From an uncultured Muribaculaceae bacterium (GTDB taxonomy: Bacteria > Bacteroidota > Bacteroidia > Bacteroidales > Muribaculaceae), in the NCBI GenBank assembly GCA_910586175.1, contig CAJUIJ010000073.1:1-11930 (forward strand): 11,930 bases of DNA. The letters are read 5' to 3'. The position numbers and the translations under genes were made by a program. Numbering within the stretch: position 1 is the stretch's first letter; every line of letters starts with the position of its first letter. Below, in pieces: positions 1-7,669 of the stretch. The notes below the pieces were generated by a model. The model searched no databases. It saw nothing but the letters and a program-made list of their open reading frames with translations, and was not told the DNA's origin.

Positions 1-35
1 TAATTATAATGACCGGAAGAATACCTATCAAATCA

Positions 36-67
36 CAAAAATAATAATAAATAAGTAGAGTTGCAAA
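36..67 (-). promoter_or_regulatory. Leftward Bacteroidetes-type promoter at window edge
   Basis: On the minus strand a -33 element TTTG (67-64) is followed after exactly 20 bp by a -7 element TATTTTTG (43-36), a full match to the Bacteroidetes consensus TTTG-N19-21-TAnnTTTG. Transcription would start near position 30 and run leftward out of the window. It lies 30 bp past the stop codon of the outer-membrane protein gene, so it probably serves a same-strand gene outside the window, of which nothing is visible. The region is AT-rich, so a chance match is possible. Confidence 0.55.
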
Positions 68-97
68 CCTGATTTCGTTTCGCGCCAACGTGTGAGG

Positions 98-2977
98 TTA
101 TCTCGGTGGGCCCATAGGTGCCCCTCCGTGACCTCCACGCTGACCGCGTTCGCCACGCTGACCACGTTCGCCGTCGGGACCGGGTCGGAAACCGGGTTCG
201 CCGGGCATGTCGTCGGGCAGTTGGCCTTTGGCCACTTTCTTGCTCATTGTATTGAATTTCCATGTCACCCCAAACATTACGTAGCGGCTCAGGTCGTTAT
301 ACGCGTTGTCTGATATCATGTTCGCACTTACCGACCTGCTCACATTTTTCTTCTGTCCCAATAAGTCATAGGCCCTGACTGTGAATGTAAGCGACTTGTC
401 GCGGAGCACGGAGTAGGAGAGTTGTGCATTCCATAGCCACTGAGTGTTGTCGAAGCTCTGAGAATATCCTGTGGCTTTGGAGAAAGAGAGGTCGGTGGTC
501 AGCTCCAACCCGAACGGGAGATAAAGTGATGCGTCAGCATCAAACCCGTAGGCATGTGTATAACGGTTTTTCTGTAGTTGAAGTGTGCTCGTAGCCATCT
601 GGAACGAGTAGGTGGGATTGACGGTCATCTGGAATACATCGCACGAGAATGTCATGCCGGCTGTGGGGGAGAGCGTGAGGTTACCGCTGCGGTTGAATTG
701 TCCGTCGATGTAGCCTGCTGATGATGAATAACGTCCGTTGAAGCGTGTCATGAATCTCCATTTGCGATTGCGCAACGGTTGGTTCAGCATGAACATGCCA
801 AACACGTTCCAGTTGCCGTTGGCATTGGCATAGGTGGTGGTGCGCACTCCCGTGTTGGGGTCGGTGATGGTGCGCGACACGATATTGTTCAACGCAAAGC
901 TGGCATTAGCTACGGCGAAGATGCTTTGCTGCGTGGTAGCATTATAGTTGTTGAAGTGTATTCCCAAATTTTGAGTGAAGGTGGGCTTCAGGTCCGGATT
1001 ACCGATTTTTATATTGAGAGGGTCTGAAACATCGGCTACCGGCTGCAGCTGCGTGAGCGAAGGCTGTGAAGTGCGAGCCCTGTAATGTGCCATAAGGCTC
1101 GATTGTTTTGAGAATTTGTAGCGTACACGCAAGTAAGGTGCAATATTAAATACCCATCGTGTGTCGATATTACGGGCCGGATTTATCAAGTCTTCGCTTT
1201 TTGAACTTGAGGGCGAAAAAGTGAGACCGGCGTTGAGGTTGAGGGTCTTGGTCGATTTCTTGTAGCCCACTTGAAGTTCTTGGGTGGAAAAACGGTTGCG
1301 GAATCGGTTGCTAAGATCATCATCCTGCACGGCTCCAGCAGGGGCGGAGTTGTATTCGGGCAGGGAACTGCCGAAAGGATCAAAACCATCGGGCACAGGG
1401 AGGCTGTATGTGATCTTGTCTGCGTTGTTGAATCGCATCGAAGCCTTATAGGCCACTTCGAGATAGTTCCCGCGCGACGGGTCGCCAAGAGGTTCGGTCC
1501 AAGTTAGTCTCCCCTCAAGAGAGTTGGACCATTGCTTGGAATCAAGGAATTCGAGCGTACTTTCGCTATCCTCCTGACGCAGGTAATATATAATATCATT
1601 CCAGGTAGTGGTGCGCTCGCGGGTGTTGGAAAATGTATAATTGACCTGTGCAGATATGGAGCGACCGGGACGCGAAAGGAATTTGTGGGTATATATAAGT
1701 CGTCCGCTGGCATTGTAGTCGTTGCCTCGGTTGGCACGCATGGAGTGGTTGGAGTTCACCTTATCGGTTTCAACGAGGCTTGCAAGCAGTGTGGCGGAAT
1801 CTTGCATCTCAGAGCGGCGGTTGTTGAATGTAAACTCGGGACGGAAGTCGAGCACGTCGGCCTCCGAGATGTTCCATTGCAGACGGAATTGTGCACGCAG
1901 CGAATGTCCACGGTCGCGGGTGCGTGAACCGCCTCGCTTGTAGCTCACAGAGTCAGGAAAGAGATATTGTGTGTCGAAGCGGCTCTTGGAGATACGGTCG
2001 GTGTGGGCGTATAATATGTTGCCTCCTACACGTATTTTGTCATCCTTGCCCACATTGAAGTTGATGCCGACCTGCTGGGTGGAGTTGATGCCATTGTTGC
2101 CGCCGAAGTCGCGGAACCGGCCACGCCCCGAATCGCTGAATCCCATCTCGTTGATATTGTTGCCACCCCCTACTATCGAAACCTGGTTGCCGTTCTTGAA
2201 CCAGTTGATGTTGAGATTGCCTTGATAACGGCCATCTGTGCCGTAGCCCCCTCCTATGGTTCCGAACCAACCGTTGTTCATATCTTTCTTCACGGTGAGG
2301 TTGATTACGGTCTCATCTTCGCCATCGTCAACCCCTGTGAGACGTGCTGTCTCGCTCTTGCGGTCCACCACCTGCACTTTCTCTATGATATTGGATGGTA
2401 GGTTTTTAGTTGCCATCTTCGGGTCATCGGCAAAAAATTCCTTGCCATCCACAAGAATCTTCGTCACACTCTTTCCACCGGATGTGATGGAACCGTCCGA
2501 ACCCACTTCCACGCCGGGTAGCTTTTTAAGCAAATCTTCAACCGAGGCCGTTGGGTTGGTGTGAAATGAACCTGCGTTAAACTCCAGTGTGTCCTCTTTC
2601 GCGATGACGGCGGCACGCACGGCTGTCACAACCGCCTCTTGAAGCATCACAGAGTTTTCGGTCATCCTCAGGTCGCCGAGATCTTTAATCTCAGCACTGT
2701 CGGCCAACTGTACTGCCTTGTCGATATCATCCATACCTGTCATGGTGAGCCGCAGGCTGTAAAGGCCGGGTGCCAGGTTGTCAAACTTGAAAGAGCCGTC
2801 GGCTTCGGTGAGCACAACGCCGGCACGCGTGGAGTCTTTGGCGTTAATAAGCTGCGTGGTCACTACAGGAAGCTCAACTCCCTCCGAGTCAATGACCCTT
2901 CCTTTTATAACAGCAGCCATGGTGGAAACTGCGGCAGTTGCCGAGAATATGCAAAGCAACAAGGTTTTTCTCTTCAT
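98..2977 (-). CDS. TonB-receptor-like outer-membrane beta-barrel protein
   Basis: 959-residue outer-membrane protein. Residues 1 to about 21 form a signal peptide (MKRK, then a hydrophobic stretch ending STMA-AV). Residues 23-105 look like a carboxypeptidase-regulatory-like beta-sandwich. Residues 112-225 resemble a TonB plug, with LQEAVVTA, LLKKLPGVEV (149-158) and DGKEFFADDP (177-186). The rest is aromatic-rich beta-strand typical of the Bacteroidetes outer-membrane beta-barrel family; the last clear strand ends GVTWKF at residue 908. A 51-residue tail rich in Gly, Arg and Pro follows. The start is ATG at 2977; an in-frame TTG at 2989 is rejected because it would put residues before the signal peptide. 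No susD-like partner is adjacent, so substrate import of the SusCD kind is not supported. Function is probably an outer-membrane receptor or channel of unknown ligand. No good promoter was found upstream. Confidence 0.88.
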   Translation of the reverse strand: MKRKTLLLCIFSATAAVSTMAAVIKGRVIDSEGVELPVVTTQLINAKDSTRAGVVLTEADGSFKFDNLAPGLYSLRLTMTGMDDIDKAVQLADSAEIKDLGDLRMTENSVMLQEAVVTAVRAAVIAKEDTLEFNAGSFHTNPTASVEDLLKKLPGVEVGSDGSITSGGKSVTKILVDGKEFFADDPKMATKNLPSNIIEKVQVVDRKSETARLTGVDDGEDETVINLTVKKDMNNGWFGTIGGGYGTDGRYQGNLNINWFKNGNQVSIVGGGNNINEMGFSDSGRGRFRDFGGNNGINSTQQVGINFNVGKDDKIRVGGNILYAHTDRISKSRFDTQYLFPDSVSYKRGGSRTRDRGHSLRAQFRLQWNISEADVLDFRPEFTFNNRRSEMQDSATLLASLVETDKVNSNHSMRANRGNDYNASGRLIYTHKFLSRPGRSISAQVNYTFSNTRERTTTWNDIIYYLRQEDSESTLEFLDSKQWSNSLEGRLTWTEPLGDPSRGNYLEVAYKASMRFNNADKITYSLPVPDGFDPFGSSLPEYNSAPAGAVQDDDLSNRFRNRFSTQELQVGYKKSTKTLNLNAGLTFSPSSSKSEDLINPARNIDTRWVFNIAPYLRVRYKFSKQSSLMAHYRARTSQPSLTQLQPVADVSDPLNIKIGNPDLKPTFTQNLGIHFNNYNATTQQSIFAVANASFALNNIVSRTITDPNTGVRTTTYANANGNWNVFGMFMLNQPLRNRKWRFMTRFNGRYSSSAGYIDGQFNRSGNLTLSPTAGMTFSCDVFQMTVNPTYSFQMATSTLQLQKNRYTHAYGFDADASLYLPFGLELTTDLSFSKATGYSQSFDNTQWLWNAQLSYSVLRDKSLTFTVRAYDLLGQKKNVSRSVSANMISDNAYNDLSRYVMFGVTWKFNTMSKKVAKGQLPDDMPGEPGFRPGPDGERGQRGERGQRGGHGGAPMGPPR
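137..172 (-). repeat. 18-bp tandem duplication encoding Gly-X-Y repeats
   Basis: Two adjacent 18-bp units (137-154 and 155-172) are identical except for one base (G or A at the tenth position). On the minus strand each encodes G-E-R-G-Q-R, giving a doubled collagen-like hexapeptide near the C-terminus of the outer-membrane protein. The flanking residues continue the Gly-X-Y register for about seven triplets. The unit keeps the reading frame, so slippage would change tail length without breaking the gene. Confidence 0.85.
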
Positions 2978-3094
2978 CTTGAAATGCAATTTTTATATAT
3001 CATTTTGATGGAATCTATAATTAAAGACCAAATAAAATGACAAATGTTTAAGTTTTTTGCCACTTTTTTTAGGTCGTCTACCCATGTTTCGCGA

Positions 3095-3126
3095 TTTGTA
3101 AAAAAGGTTAAAATTTTGTATATTTG
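3095..3126 (+). promoter_or_regulatory. Promoter of the YczE-like membrane protein gene
   Basis: A -33 element TTTG (3095-3098), a 20-bp spacer and a -7 element TATATTTG (3119-3126) match the Bacteroidetes promoter consensus exactly. The predicted start of transcription is near 3130-3134, giving a short leader of about 20 nt before ATG 3151. It lies in the divergent gap shared with the leftward outer-membrane protein gene. Confidence 0.75.
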
Positions 3127-3150
3127 CCGAAACCCACAATTTTATATGTT

Positions 3151-3906
3151 ATGTCAAAAACTATTTCTGCATCTCTTCGCGACAAGTTTGTTCAGTTTGT
3201 TTGGCAGCATGTTTGGCTGCTTATATCTTTGTATATCATGACGCTCGGCATTGCATTTTGCGTGCGTAGCTATTTGGGCAGCAGTGTCATCTCTTCTGTA
3301 CCCCTGGCATTTTCGATAGCCGGGGGTGATGGTCTTGTGCCCCCTTTGACCATTGGTGAATACACCAATATCATGAACATATTGCTTGTATTCGCCCAGA
3401 TCGCGGTGCTGAGACGCCGCTTCGAGCCGGTGCAGCTTTTCCAGTTGCTAATCGGATTCCTGTTTGGTGCGCTTATCGATTTGAATATGTGGCTGACTTC
3501 CCCGTTTGAGTTCAACACTCTCACTTATCAGATTATGGCTCAGGCCTTGGGTTGTACTATCCTTGCGTTTGGAATATCTATGGAGGTGCGATGCGGTTCG
3601 GTGACAATGCCGGGAGAGGGGATACAGGTGGCGGTATGCCGTGTCACAGGCATGCCATTTGCCAAGGTGAAGATAACCATAGATTGCATCCTCGTGGCCT
3701 TGGCCGTGGTGAGCGGATATATATTCTGGGGTGCGTGGCAATGGAACATCGTGGGCCCCGGCACGCTCTTCGCCATGTTCTACGTGGGCTGGATGGTAAA
3801 GCAATTCAGTCGCAGACTTGCATGGTTCGACCGTGTGCTCGGCTACCGTCCCGGATTCCGCCGTTACGTATACGGTCTCGCTCGTTTTCTCCATATACGC
3901 GATTAA
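3151..3906 (+). CDS. YczE/YyaS/YitT-type integral membrane protein
   Basis: 251-residue polytopic inner-membrane protein of unknown function. By eye the hydrophobic segments lie near residues 21-40, 73-88, 96-113, 124-144, 172-192 and 200-217, with a basic, aromatic C-terminal tail that probably stays in the cytoplasm. The early G-I-A-F-C-V-R segment, the GxYTNIMN motif before the second helix, the FGALIDL segment and the MPGEGI motif resemble the YczE/YyaS/YitT group of uncharacterised membrane proteins, which gives no reliable substrate. The start is ATG 3151, about 20 nt after a strong promoter; an in-frame TTG at 3124 overlaps the -7 element and would not be transcribed. Tandem stops (TAA TAG) end the gene. 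It is probably monocistronic, because the following gap carries its own promoter. Confidence 0.8.
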   Translation: MSKTISASLRDKFVQFVWQHVWLLISLYIMTLGIAFCVRSYLGSSVISSVPLAFSIAGGDGLVPPLTIGEYTNIMNILLVFAQIAVLRRRFEPVQLFQLLIGFLFGALIDLNMWLTSPFEFNTLTYQIMAQALGCTILAFGISMEVRCGSVTMPGEGIQVAVCRVTGMPFAKVKITIDCILVALAVVSGYIFWGAWQWNIVGPGTLFAMFYVGWMVKQFSRRLAWFDRVLGYRPGFRRYVYGLARFLHIRD

Positions 3907-3910
3907 TAGG

Positions 3911-3982
3911 ACAATATTTGGTCAAATTTGCACAATTTGGCACAATTTGAGAAATTTTTATTATCTTTGCACCGAATTGTGC
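3911..3982 (+). promoter_or_regulatory. Candidate operator: phased CACAATTTG repeats flanking the etf promoter
   Basis: Four successive 10-bp blocks (3911-3950) each contain a TTTG or ATTTG core; the last two share an exact CACAATTTG (3931-3939 and 3941-3949), and the second holds the palindrome CAAATTTG (3923-3930). The inverse core AATTGTGC (3975-3982) lies on the far side of the -7 element, at the predicted transcription start, and is complementary to GCACAATT at 3930-3937 and 3940-3947. Repeats spaced by one helical turn with an inverted partner across the promoter suggest a regulator site. The regulator is unknown. Confidence 0.4.
3936..3969 (+). promoter_or_regulatory. Promoter of the etfB-etfA-acyl-CoA dehydrogenase operon
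   Basis: The -7 element TATCTTTG (3962-3969) matches TAnnTTTG fully. The nearest usable -33 element is TTTG at 3936-3939 with a 22-bp spacer, slightly long; shifting by one base gives TTGG with 21 bp. Transcription should start near 3973-3976, leaving a leader of about 88 nt before etfB. Confidence 0.65.
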
Positions 3983-4020
3983 AAGGACTGCACCGACGTG
4001 CCCTATAAGGGAAGCGGTGC
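3979..4020 (+). promoter_or_regulatory. etfB leader with two mutually exclusive hairpins
   Basis: The 5' leader can form a small hairpin GTGCA (3979-3983), loop AGGAC, TGCAC (3989-3993). It can instead form a larger one in which GCACCG (3990-3995) pairs with CGGTGC (4015-4020), enclosing CCCT-ATA-AGGG (4001-4011). The two share 3990-3993 and cannot coexist. This could be a regulatory switch or simply a stable 5' end. I do not recognise it as a known riboswitch class, and no U-tract follows. Confidence 0.35.
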
Positions 4021-4062
4021 TCTCCGGCCTTGACTTGATAAATTATCTAACCATAATAAAAT

Positions 4063-4932
4063 ATGAGTTTAAACATAATCGTATTGGCCAAGCAGGTGCC
4101 TGACACCCGCAATGTGGGGAAGGATGCCATGAAGGCTGACGGTACTATCAACCGTGCGGCACTTCCGGCTATCTTTAACCCCGAGGACCTCAATGCCCTC
4201 GAACAGGCCCTCAAGCTTAAGGAACAGTATCCCGGCTCCAAGGTGACAATCCTCACCATGGGTCCGGCTCGTGCAGCTGAAATCGTGCGCGAGGGTATGT
4301 ACCGTGGCGCCGATGGTGGCGTAGTGCTCTCTGACCGTGCTTTCGCCGGCTCCGACACCCTCGCAACATCTTACGCCCTCAGCGCAGCCGTGCGCAATAT
4401 CGGCGAATATGACCTCATCATCGGCGGTCGTCAGGCTATTGATGGCGACACCGCTCAGGTGGGTCCCCAGATTGCGGAGAAACTCGGTCTGCCGCAGGTC
4501 ACTTACGCTGAGGAAATCCTCGATATTAAGGATGGCAAGGTGGTGGTGAAACGCCGCATCGAGTCAGGCGTGGAGACTGTGAAGGCCCCGATGCCTCTCG
4601 TTATAACTGTGAACGGTTCTGCTGACGCTTGCCGTCCGCGCAATGCCAAGAACGTGCAAAAGTATAAATATGCAGCTGTTCCCTCTGAGGTGGCTGACAA
4701 TGAGGCTAAGAAAGCAATGATTGAGAAGCGTCCTTATCTCAATATCGGTGAATGGAACGCTGCCACAGTCAATGCAGACCTCAACCAGTGCGGACTCTCC
4801 GGCTCTCCCACTAAAGTGAAACAGATCGAGAATGTGGTGTTCACCGCCAAGGATGCCCGCACAGTTGAGAACAACGACATTGAGATCGAAAAACTCATCC
4901 AAGAACTCATCGCTAACCATACAATCGGCTAA
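4063..4932 (+). CDS. etfB: Electron transfer flavoprotein subunit beta
   Basis: 289 residues. With EtfA it forms a soluble cytoplasmic flavoprotein that passes electrons between acyl-CoA dehydrogenases and another redox partner. Family signs are the N-terminal nucleotide-binding start (IIVLAKQVPDT), FNPEDLNALEQALKLKE, and the ETF-beta signature GGRQAIDGDTAQVGPQIAEKL (about 121-141), where the D-G-D-T-x-Q-V-G loop contacts AMP or a second FAD. The protein is longer than the roughly 250-260 residues of classical mitochondrial or E. coli-type EtfB, with extra sequence in the last third. It is first in a tight operon with etfA and an acyl-CoA dehydrogenase. The start is ATG 4063 in an A-rich, Shine-Dalgarno-free context normal for Bacteroidetes. 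Whether it holds FAD, as in bifurcating ETFs, or AMP cannot be settled from sequence alone. Confidence 0.93.
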   Translation: MSLNIIVLAKQVPDTRNVGKDAMKADGTINRAALPAIFNPEDLNALEQALKLKEQYPGSKVTILTMGPARAAEIVREGMYRGADGGVVLSDRAFAGSDTLATSYALSAAVRNIGEYDLIIGGRQAIDGDTAQVGPQIAEKLGLPQVTYAEEILDIKDGKVVVKRRIESGVETVKAPMPLVITVNGSADACRPRNAKNVQKYKYAAVPSEVADNEAKKAMIEKRPYLNIGEWNAATVNADLNQCGLSGSPTKVKQIENVVFTAKDARTVENNDIEIEKLIQELIANHTIG

Positions 4933-4937
4933 GACTC

Positions 4938-5969
4938 ATGGCAACAGACAAAAATAACCTCATAGTATATTGCGAGTACGAGGACGGCAAGGTGGCCGAC
5001 GTGAGCCTCGAACTCCTCACAAAGGGTCGCCAGCTCGCCGACAAACTCGGCATAAAGCTCGAAGCCGTGGTGGCCGGCGACAACCTCAAGGATGTGGAGA
5101 AGCAGATTCTTCCTTATGGTGTCGACACCGTATATAAGTTCGACGACAAGCGTCTCTCTCCCTACACTTCACTTCCTCACAGCTCTTTGCTCATCAACCT
5201 CTTCAAGGAGAAGGAACCCCGCATCGCATTCATGGGCGCTACCTCTATAGGCCGTGACCTTGGCCCGCGTGTCTCTTCTTCTCTTCATAGCGGTCTGACT
5301 GCTGACTGCACCCAGCTTGAGATTGGTGATTATACCGATGCACGCACCGGTAAGGAATATAAGGACCTGCTCTATCAGATCCGCCCCGCCTTTGGTGGTA
5401 ATATCGTCGCAACCATCGTCAACCCTGACTGCCGCCCCCAGATGGCTACAGTGCGCGAGGGTGTGATGAAGAAGGAGGTGCGCGACTCCAACTATGTAGG
5501 CGAGGTAGTGGACCTCAGGGCTGCCGATTATACAAGCCCCGAAGATTTCATTATTGAAGTCATCGACCGCAACGTGGAGAAATCTAAGGTGAACCTCAAG
5601 GGTAGCCCCATCGTGGTGTGCGGCGGTTACGGCATGGGAAGCAAGGAAAACTTTGCGATGCTCCACGAGCTCGCCGATGTGCTCGGCGGAGAAGTAGGTG
5701 CAAGCCGTGCGGCTGTTGATGCCGGCTGGGCTGACCATGACCGTCAGATTGGCCAGACAGGCGTTACCGTGCGTCCGAAACTCTATATCGCATGCGGCAT
5801 TTCAGGCCAGATTCAGCACATCGCCGGCATGCAGGAGTCTTCTATCATAATCTCCATCAACAATGACCCCAACGCCCCGATCAATACCATAGCTGACTAT
5901 GTGATTACCGGCAATGTGGAGGATGTTGTGCCCAAACTTATCAAGTATTACAAAAAGAACACGAAATAA
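4938..5969 (+). CDS. etfA: Electron transfer flavoprotein subunit alpha
   Basis: 343 residues, starting 5 nt after etfB. The C-terminal FAD domain is clear: GASRAAVDAGW (254-264, with the flavin-contacting Arg at 257), GQTGVTVRPKLYIACGISGQIQHIAGM, and NNDPNAPI. The N-terminal half is the variable alpha/beta domain that pairs with EtfB. One departure is visible: the usual GGRG turn at the start of the FAD domain reads GGYG (229-232, Tyr231 for Arg), and the usual S-G-A-I-Q-H reads S-G-Q-I-Q-H. I believe both occur in other Bacteroidetes EtfA proteins but cannot check. The stop overlaps the next start (TAATG), so the dehydrogenase is probably translationally coupled. Confidence 0.94.
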   Translation: MATDKNNLIVYCEYEDGKVADVSLELLTKGRQLADKLGIKLEAVVAGDNLKDVEKQILPYGVDTVYKFDDKRLSPYTSLPHSSLLINLFKEKEPRIAFMGATSIGRDLGPRVSSSLHSGLTADCTQLEIGDYTDARTGKEYKDLLYQIRPAFGGNIVATIVNPDCRPQMATVREGVMKKEVRDSNYVGEVVDLRAADYTSPEDFIIEVIDRNVEKSKVNLKGSPIVVCGGYGMGSKENFAMLHELADVLGGEVGASRAAVDAGWADHDRQIGQTGVTVRPKLYIACGISGQIQHIAGMQESSIIISINNDPNAPINTIADYVITGNVEDVVPKLIKYYKKNTK

Positions 5970-7669
5970 TGGCTAATTTCTATACTGACAACGAGAGCCT
6001 GAAACATTATCTCAACCATCCGCAGATGGAGAAGATAGTGGCTCTCAAGGAACGCAACTTCGCCGATGCCGAGACTTATGACTATGCTCCCCAGGACTAT
6101 GCAGATGCTCAGGACAGCTATGATAAGGTGCTCGAGATCGTAGGTGAGATTTGCGGTGACGTGATTGCCCCCAATGCCGAGGATGTAGACCATACAGGCC
6201 CGCGTGTCGAGAACAACCGTGTCATCTATGCAGAGGGCACCAAGAAGAACCTTGATGCTTGCCGCAAGGCAGGACTCATGGGCATGGCTATGCCCCGTCG
6301 TCTCGGTGGCCTTAATTTCCCGATTACCCCTTACATCATGGCGGCCGATATCGTGAGCCGTGCCGATGCGGGATTCGAGAACCTCTGGGGTCTCCAGGAT
6401 TGCGCCGAGACTATCTATGAGTTTGCTGATGAGGATCAGAAGCAGCGTTATATTCCGCGCGTTTGCGCAGGTGAGACTATGTCGATGGACCTTACCGAAC
6501 CTGATGCCGGCTCTGACCTTCAGTCTGTGATGCTCAAGGCTTCGCAGAAGGAGGATGGCTCTTGGGTGCTCAATGGCGTGAAACGTTTCATCACCAACGG
6601 AGATGCTGACATACATCTCGTGCTCGCCCGTTCGGAAGAGGGCACAAAGGATGGCCGCGGTCTCTCTATGTTTATTTATGACAAGCGTAACGGTGGTGTC
6701 AATGTGCGCCGCATCGAGAATAAGATGGGTATCAAGGGTAGCCCCACATGTGAGCTTACTTATAAGGATGCCCCTGCTGAACTCGTAGGCTCACGCAAGC
6801 TCGGCCTTATCAAATATGTGATGGCTCTCATGAATGGTGCCCGTCTTGGCATAGCTGCCCAGAGCGTAGGTCTGAGTGAGGCCGCATTCCGCGAGGCCCT
6901 CGTTTATGCTCAGGAGCGTAAGCAGTTTGGCAAGGAAATCATCAATTTCCCGGCCGTTGCAGAGATGCTCTCCGTGATGAAGGCTAAGCTTGATGCTTCT
7001 CGCGCACTTCTTTATGCCTGCACCCGTTTTGTCGACATGTATAAGGTATATGACGACATCGCCAAGGAGCGCAAGCTTGAACTTGAAGAGAAGAAAGAGG
7101 CAAAGGAATACAGCCGTCTCGCTGACGCTTTCACTCCGCTCGCCAAGGGCATGACCTCTGAGTTTGCCAACCAGAACGCATACGACTGCATACAGATACA
7201 TGGCGGTTCAGGCTTCATGAAAGACTATGCCTGCGAACGCATCTATCGTGATGCCCGAATCACTTCAATCTACGAGGGCACCACGCAGCTTCAGGTGGTG
7301 GCAGCTATTCGCCACGTCAGCACCGGCACTTATACCAACTGGATCAATAAGGCTCTCGAGGCTGAGTGCAAGCCTGAAGACCAGGATGTGAAGGCAACAC
7401 TTCAGCTCATGGCTCAGCAGTTTAATGATGCTGTTCAGGCCGTGATGGGTGTGGAGAGCACGGAATATCATGACTTCATGGCACGCCGCCTCGTAGAGAT
7501 GGCCGGCTACACTGTCATGGGTCTGCTCCTGCTCGAAGACACCACACGCAACGATGCCTTCCGCCGTTCGATGAATGTCTTCGTGAAAATGGGTCAGGCA
7601 GAAGTGGCAAAACATGCCGACTTTATAGCAAACTTCCGCCCCGAACAGATCGAAGAATATAAGTTTTGA
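5969..7669 (+). CDS. Acyl-CoA dehydrogenase family flavoprotein, ETF-linked
   Basis: 566-residue FAD enzyme that would introduce a 2,3-double bond into an acyl-CoA, or reduce an enoyl-CoA. Domains in order: N-terminal helical domain (about 40-165), middle beta domain with LTEPDAGSDL (175-184) and FITNGDADI (about 205-213), C-terminal helical domain with GARLGIAAQSVG (290-301), ERKQFGKEI, QIHGGSGFMKD and IYEGTTQLQ. Glu436 in YEGT aligns with the catalytic base of medium-chain acyl-CoA dehydrogenase. A charged Lys/Glu insert (about 365-381) and an extra C-terminal helical region of about 110 residues make it longer than the roughly 380-residue classical enzymes; such 560-600-residue forms are common in Bacteroidetes. 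The start is fixed by the 1-nt overlap with etfA. Substrate chain length cannot be told, and no enoyl-CoA hydratase or thiolase is in the window. Confidence 0.9.
   Translation: MANFYTDNESLKHYLNHPQMEKIVALKERNFADAETYDYAPQDYADAQDSYDKVLEIVGEICGDVIAPNAEDVDHTGPRVENNRVIYAEGTKKNLDACRKAGLMGMAMPRRLGGLNFPITPYIMAADIVSRADAGFENLWGLQDCAETIYEFADEDQKQRYIPRVCAGETMSMDLTEPDAGSDLQSVMLKASQKEDGSWVLNGVKRFITNGDADIHLVLARSEEGTKDGRGLSMFIYDKRNGGVNVRRIENKMGIKGSPTCELTYKDAPAELVGSRKLGLIKYVMALMNGARLGIAAQSVGLSEAAFREALVYAQERKQFGKEIINFPAVAEMLSVMKAKLDASRALLYACTRFVDMYKVYDDIAKERKLELEEKKEAKEYSRLADAFTPLAKGMTSEFANQNAYDCIQIHGGSGFMKDYACERIYRDARITSIYEGTTQLQVVAAIRHVSTGTYTNWINKALEAECKPEDQDVKATLQLMAQQFNDAVQAVMGVESTEYHDFMARRLVEMAGYTVMGLLLLEDTTRNDAFRRSMNVFVKMGQAEVAKHADFIANFRPEQIEEYKF

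Noticed and set aside
2978..2989. TTG start four codons upstream of the outer-membrane protein ATG
   Set aside because: The ATG at 2977 directly begins a standard signal peptide (MKRK plus hydrophobic core); the TTG would only add residues before it.
3029..3048. Possible leftward promoter for the outer-membrane protein gene
   Set aside because: The best -7 candidates (AACATTTG; TTTATTTG) each miss a key base and no TTTG lies 19-21 bp upstream, so I could not support a promoter.
3124..3150. TTG start nine codons upstream of the YczE-like ATG
   Set aside because: The TTG overlaps the -7 promoter element and lies before the predicted transcription start.
5169..5738. Long antisense open frame (189 codons) across etfA
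   Set aside because: The sense strand encodes a clear EtfA. The antisense frame follows from codon bias and has no family-like motif.
5948..6616. Long antisense open frame (222 codons) across the start of the acyl-CoA dehydrogenase
   Set aside because: It has no recognisable motif or promoter, and the sense protein has all expected dehydrogenase features.
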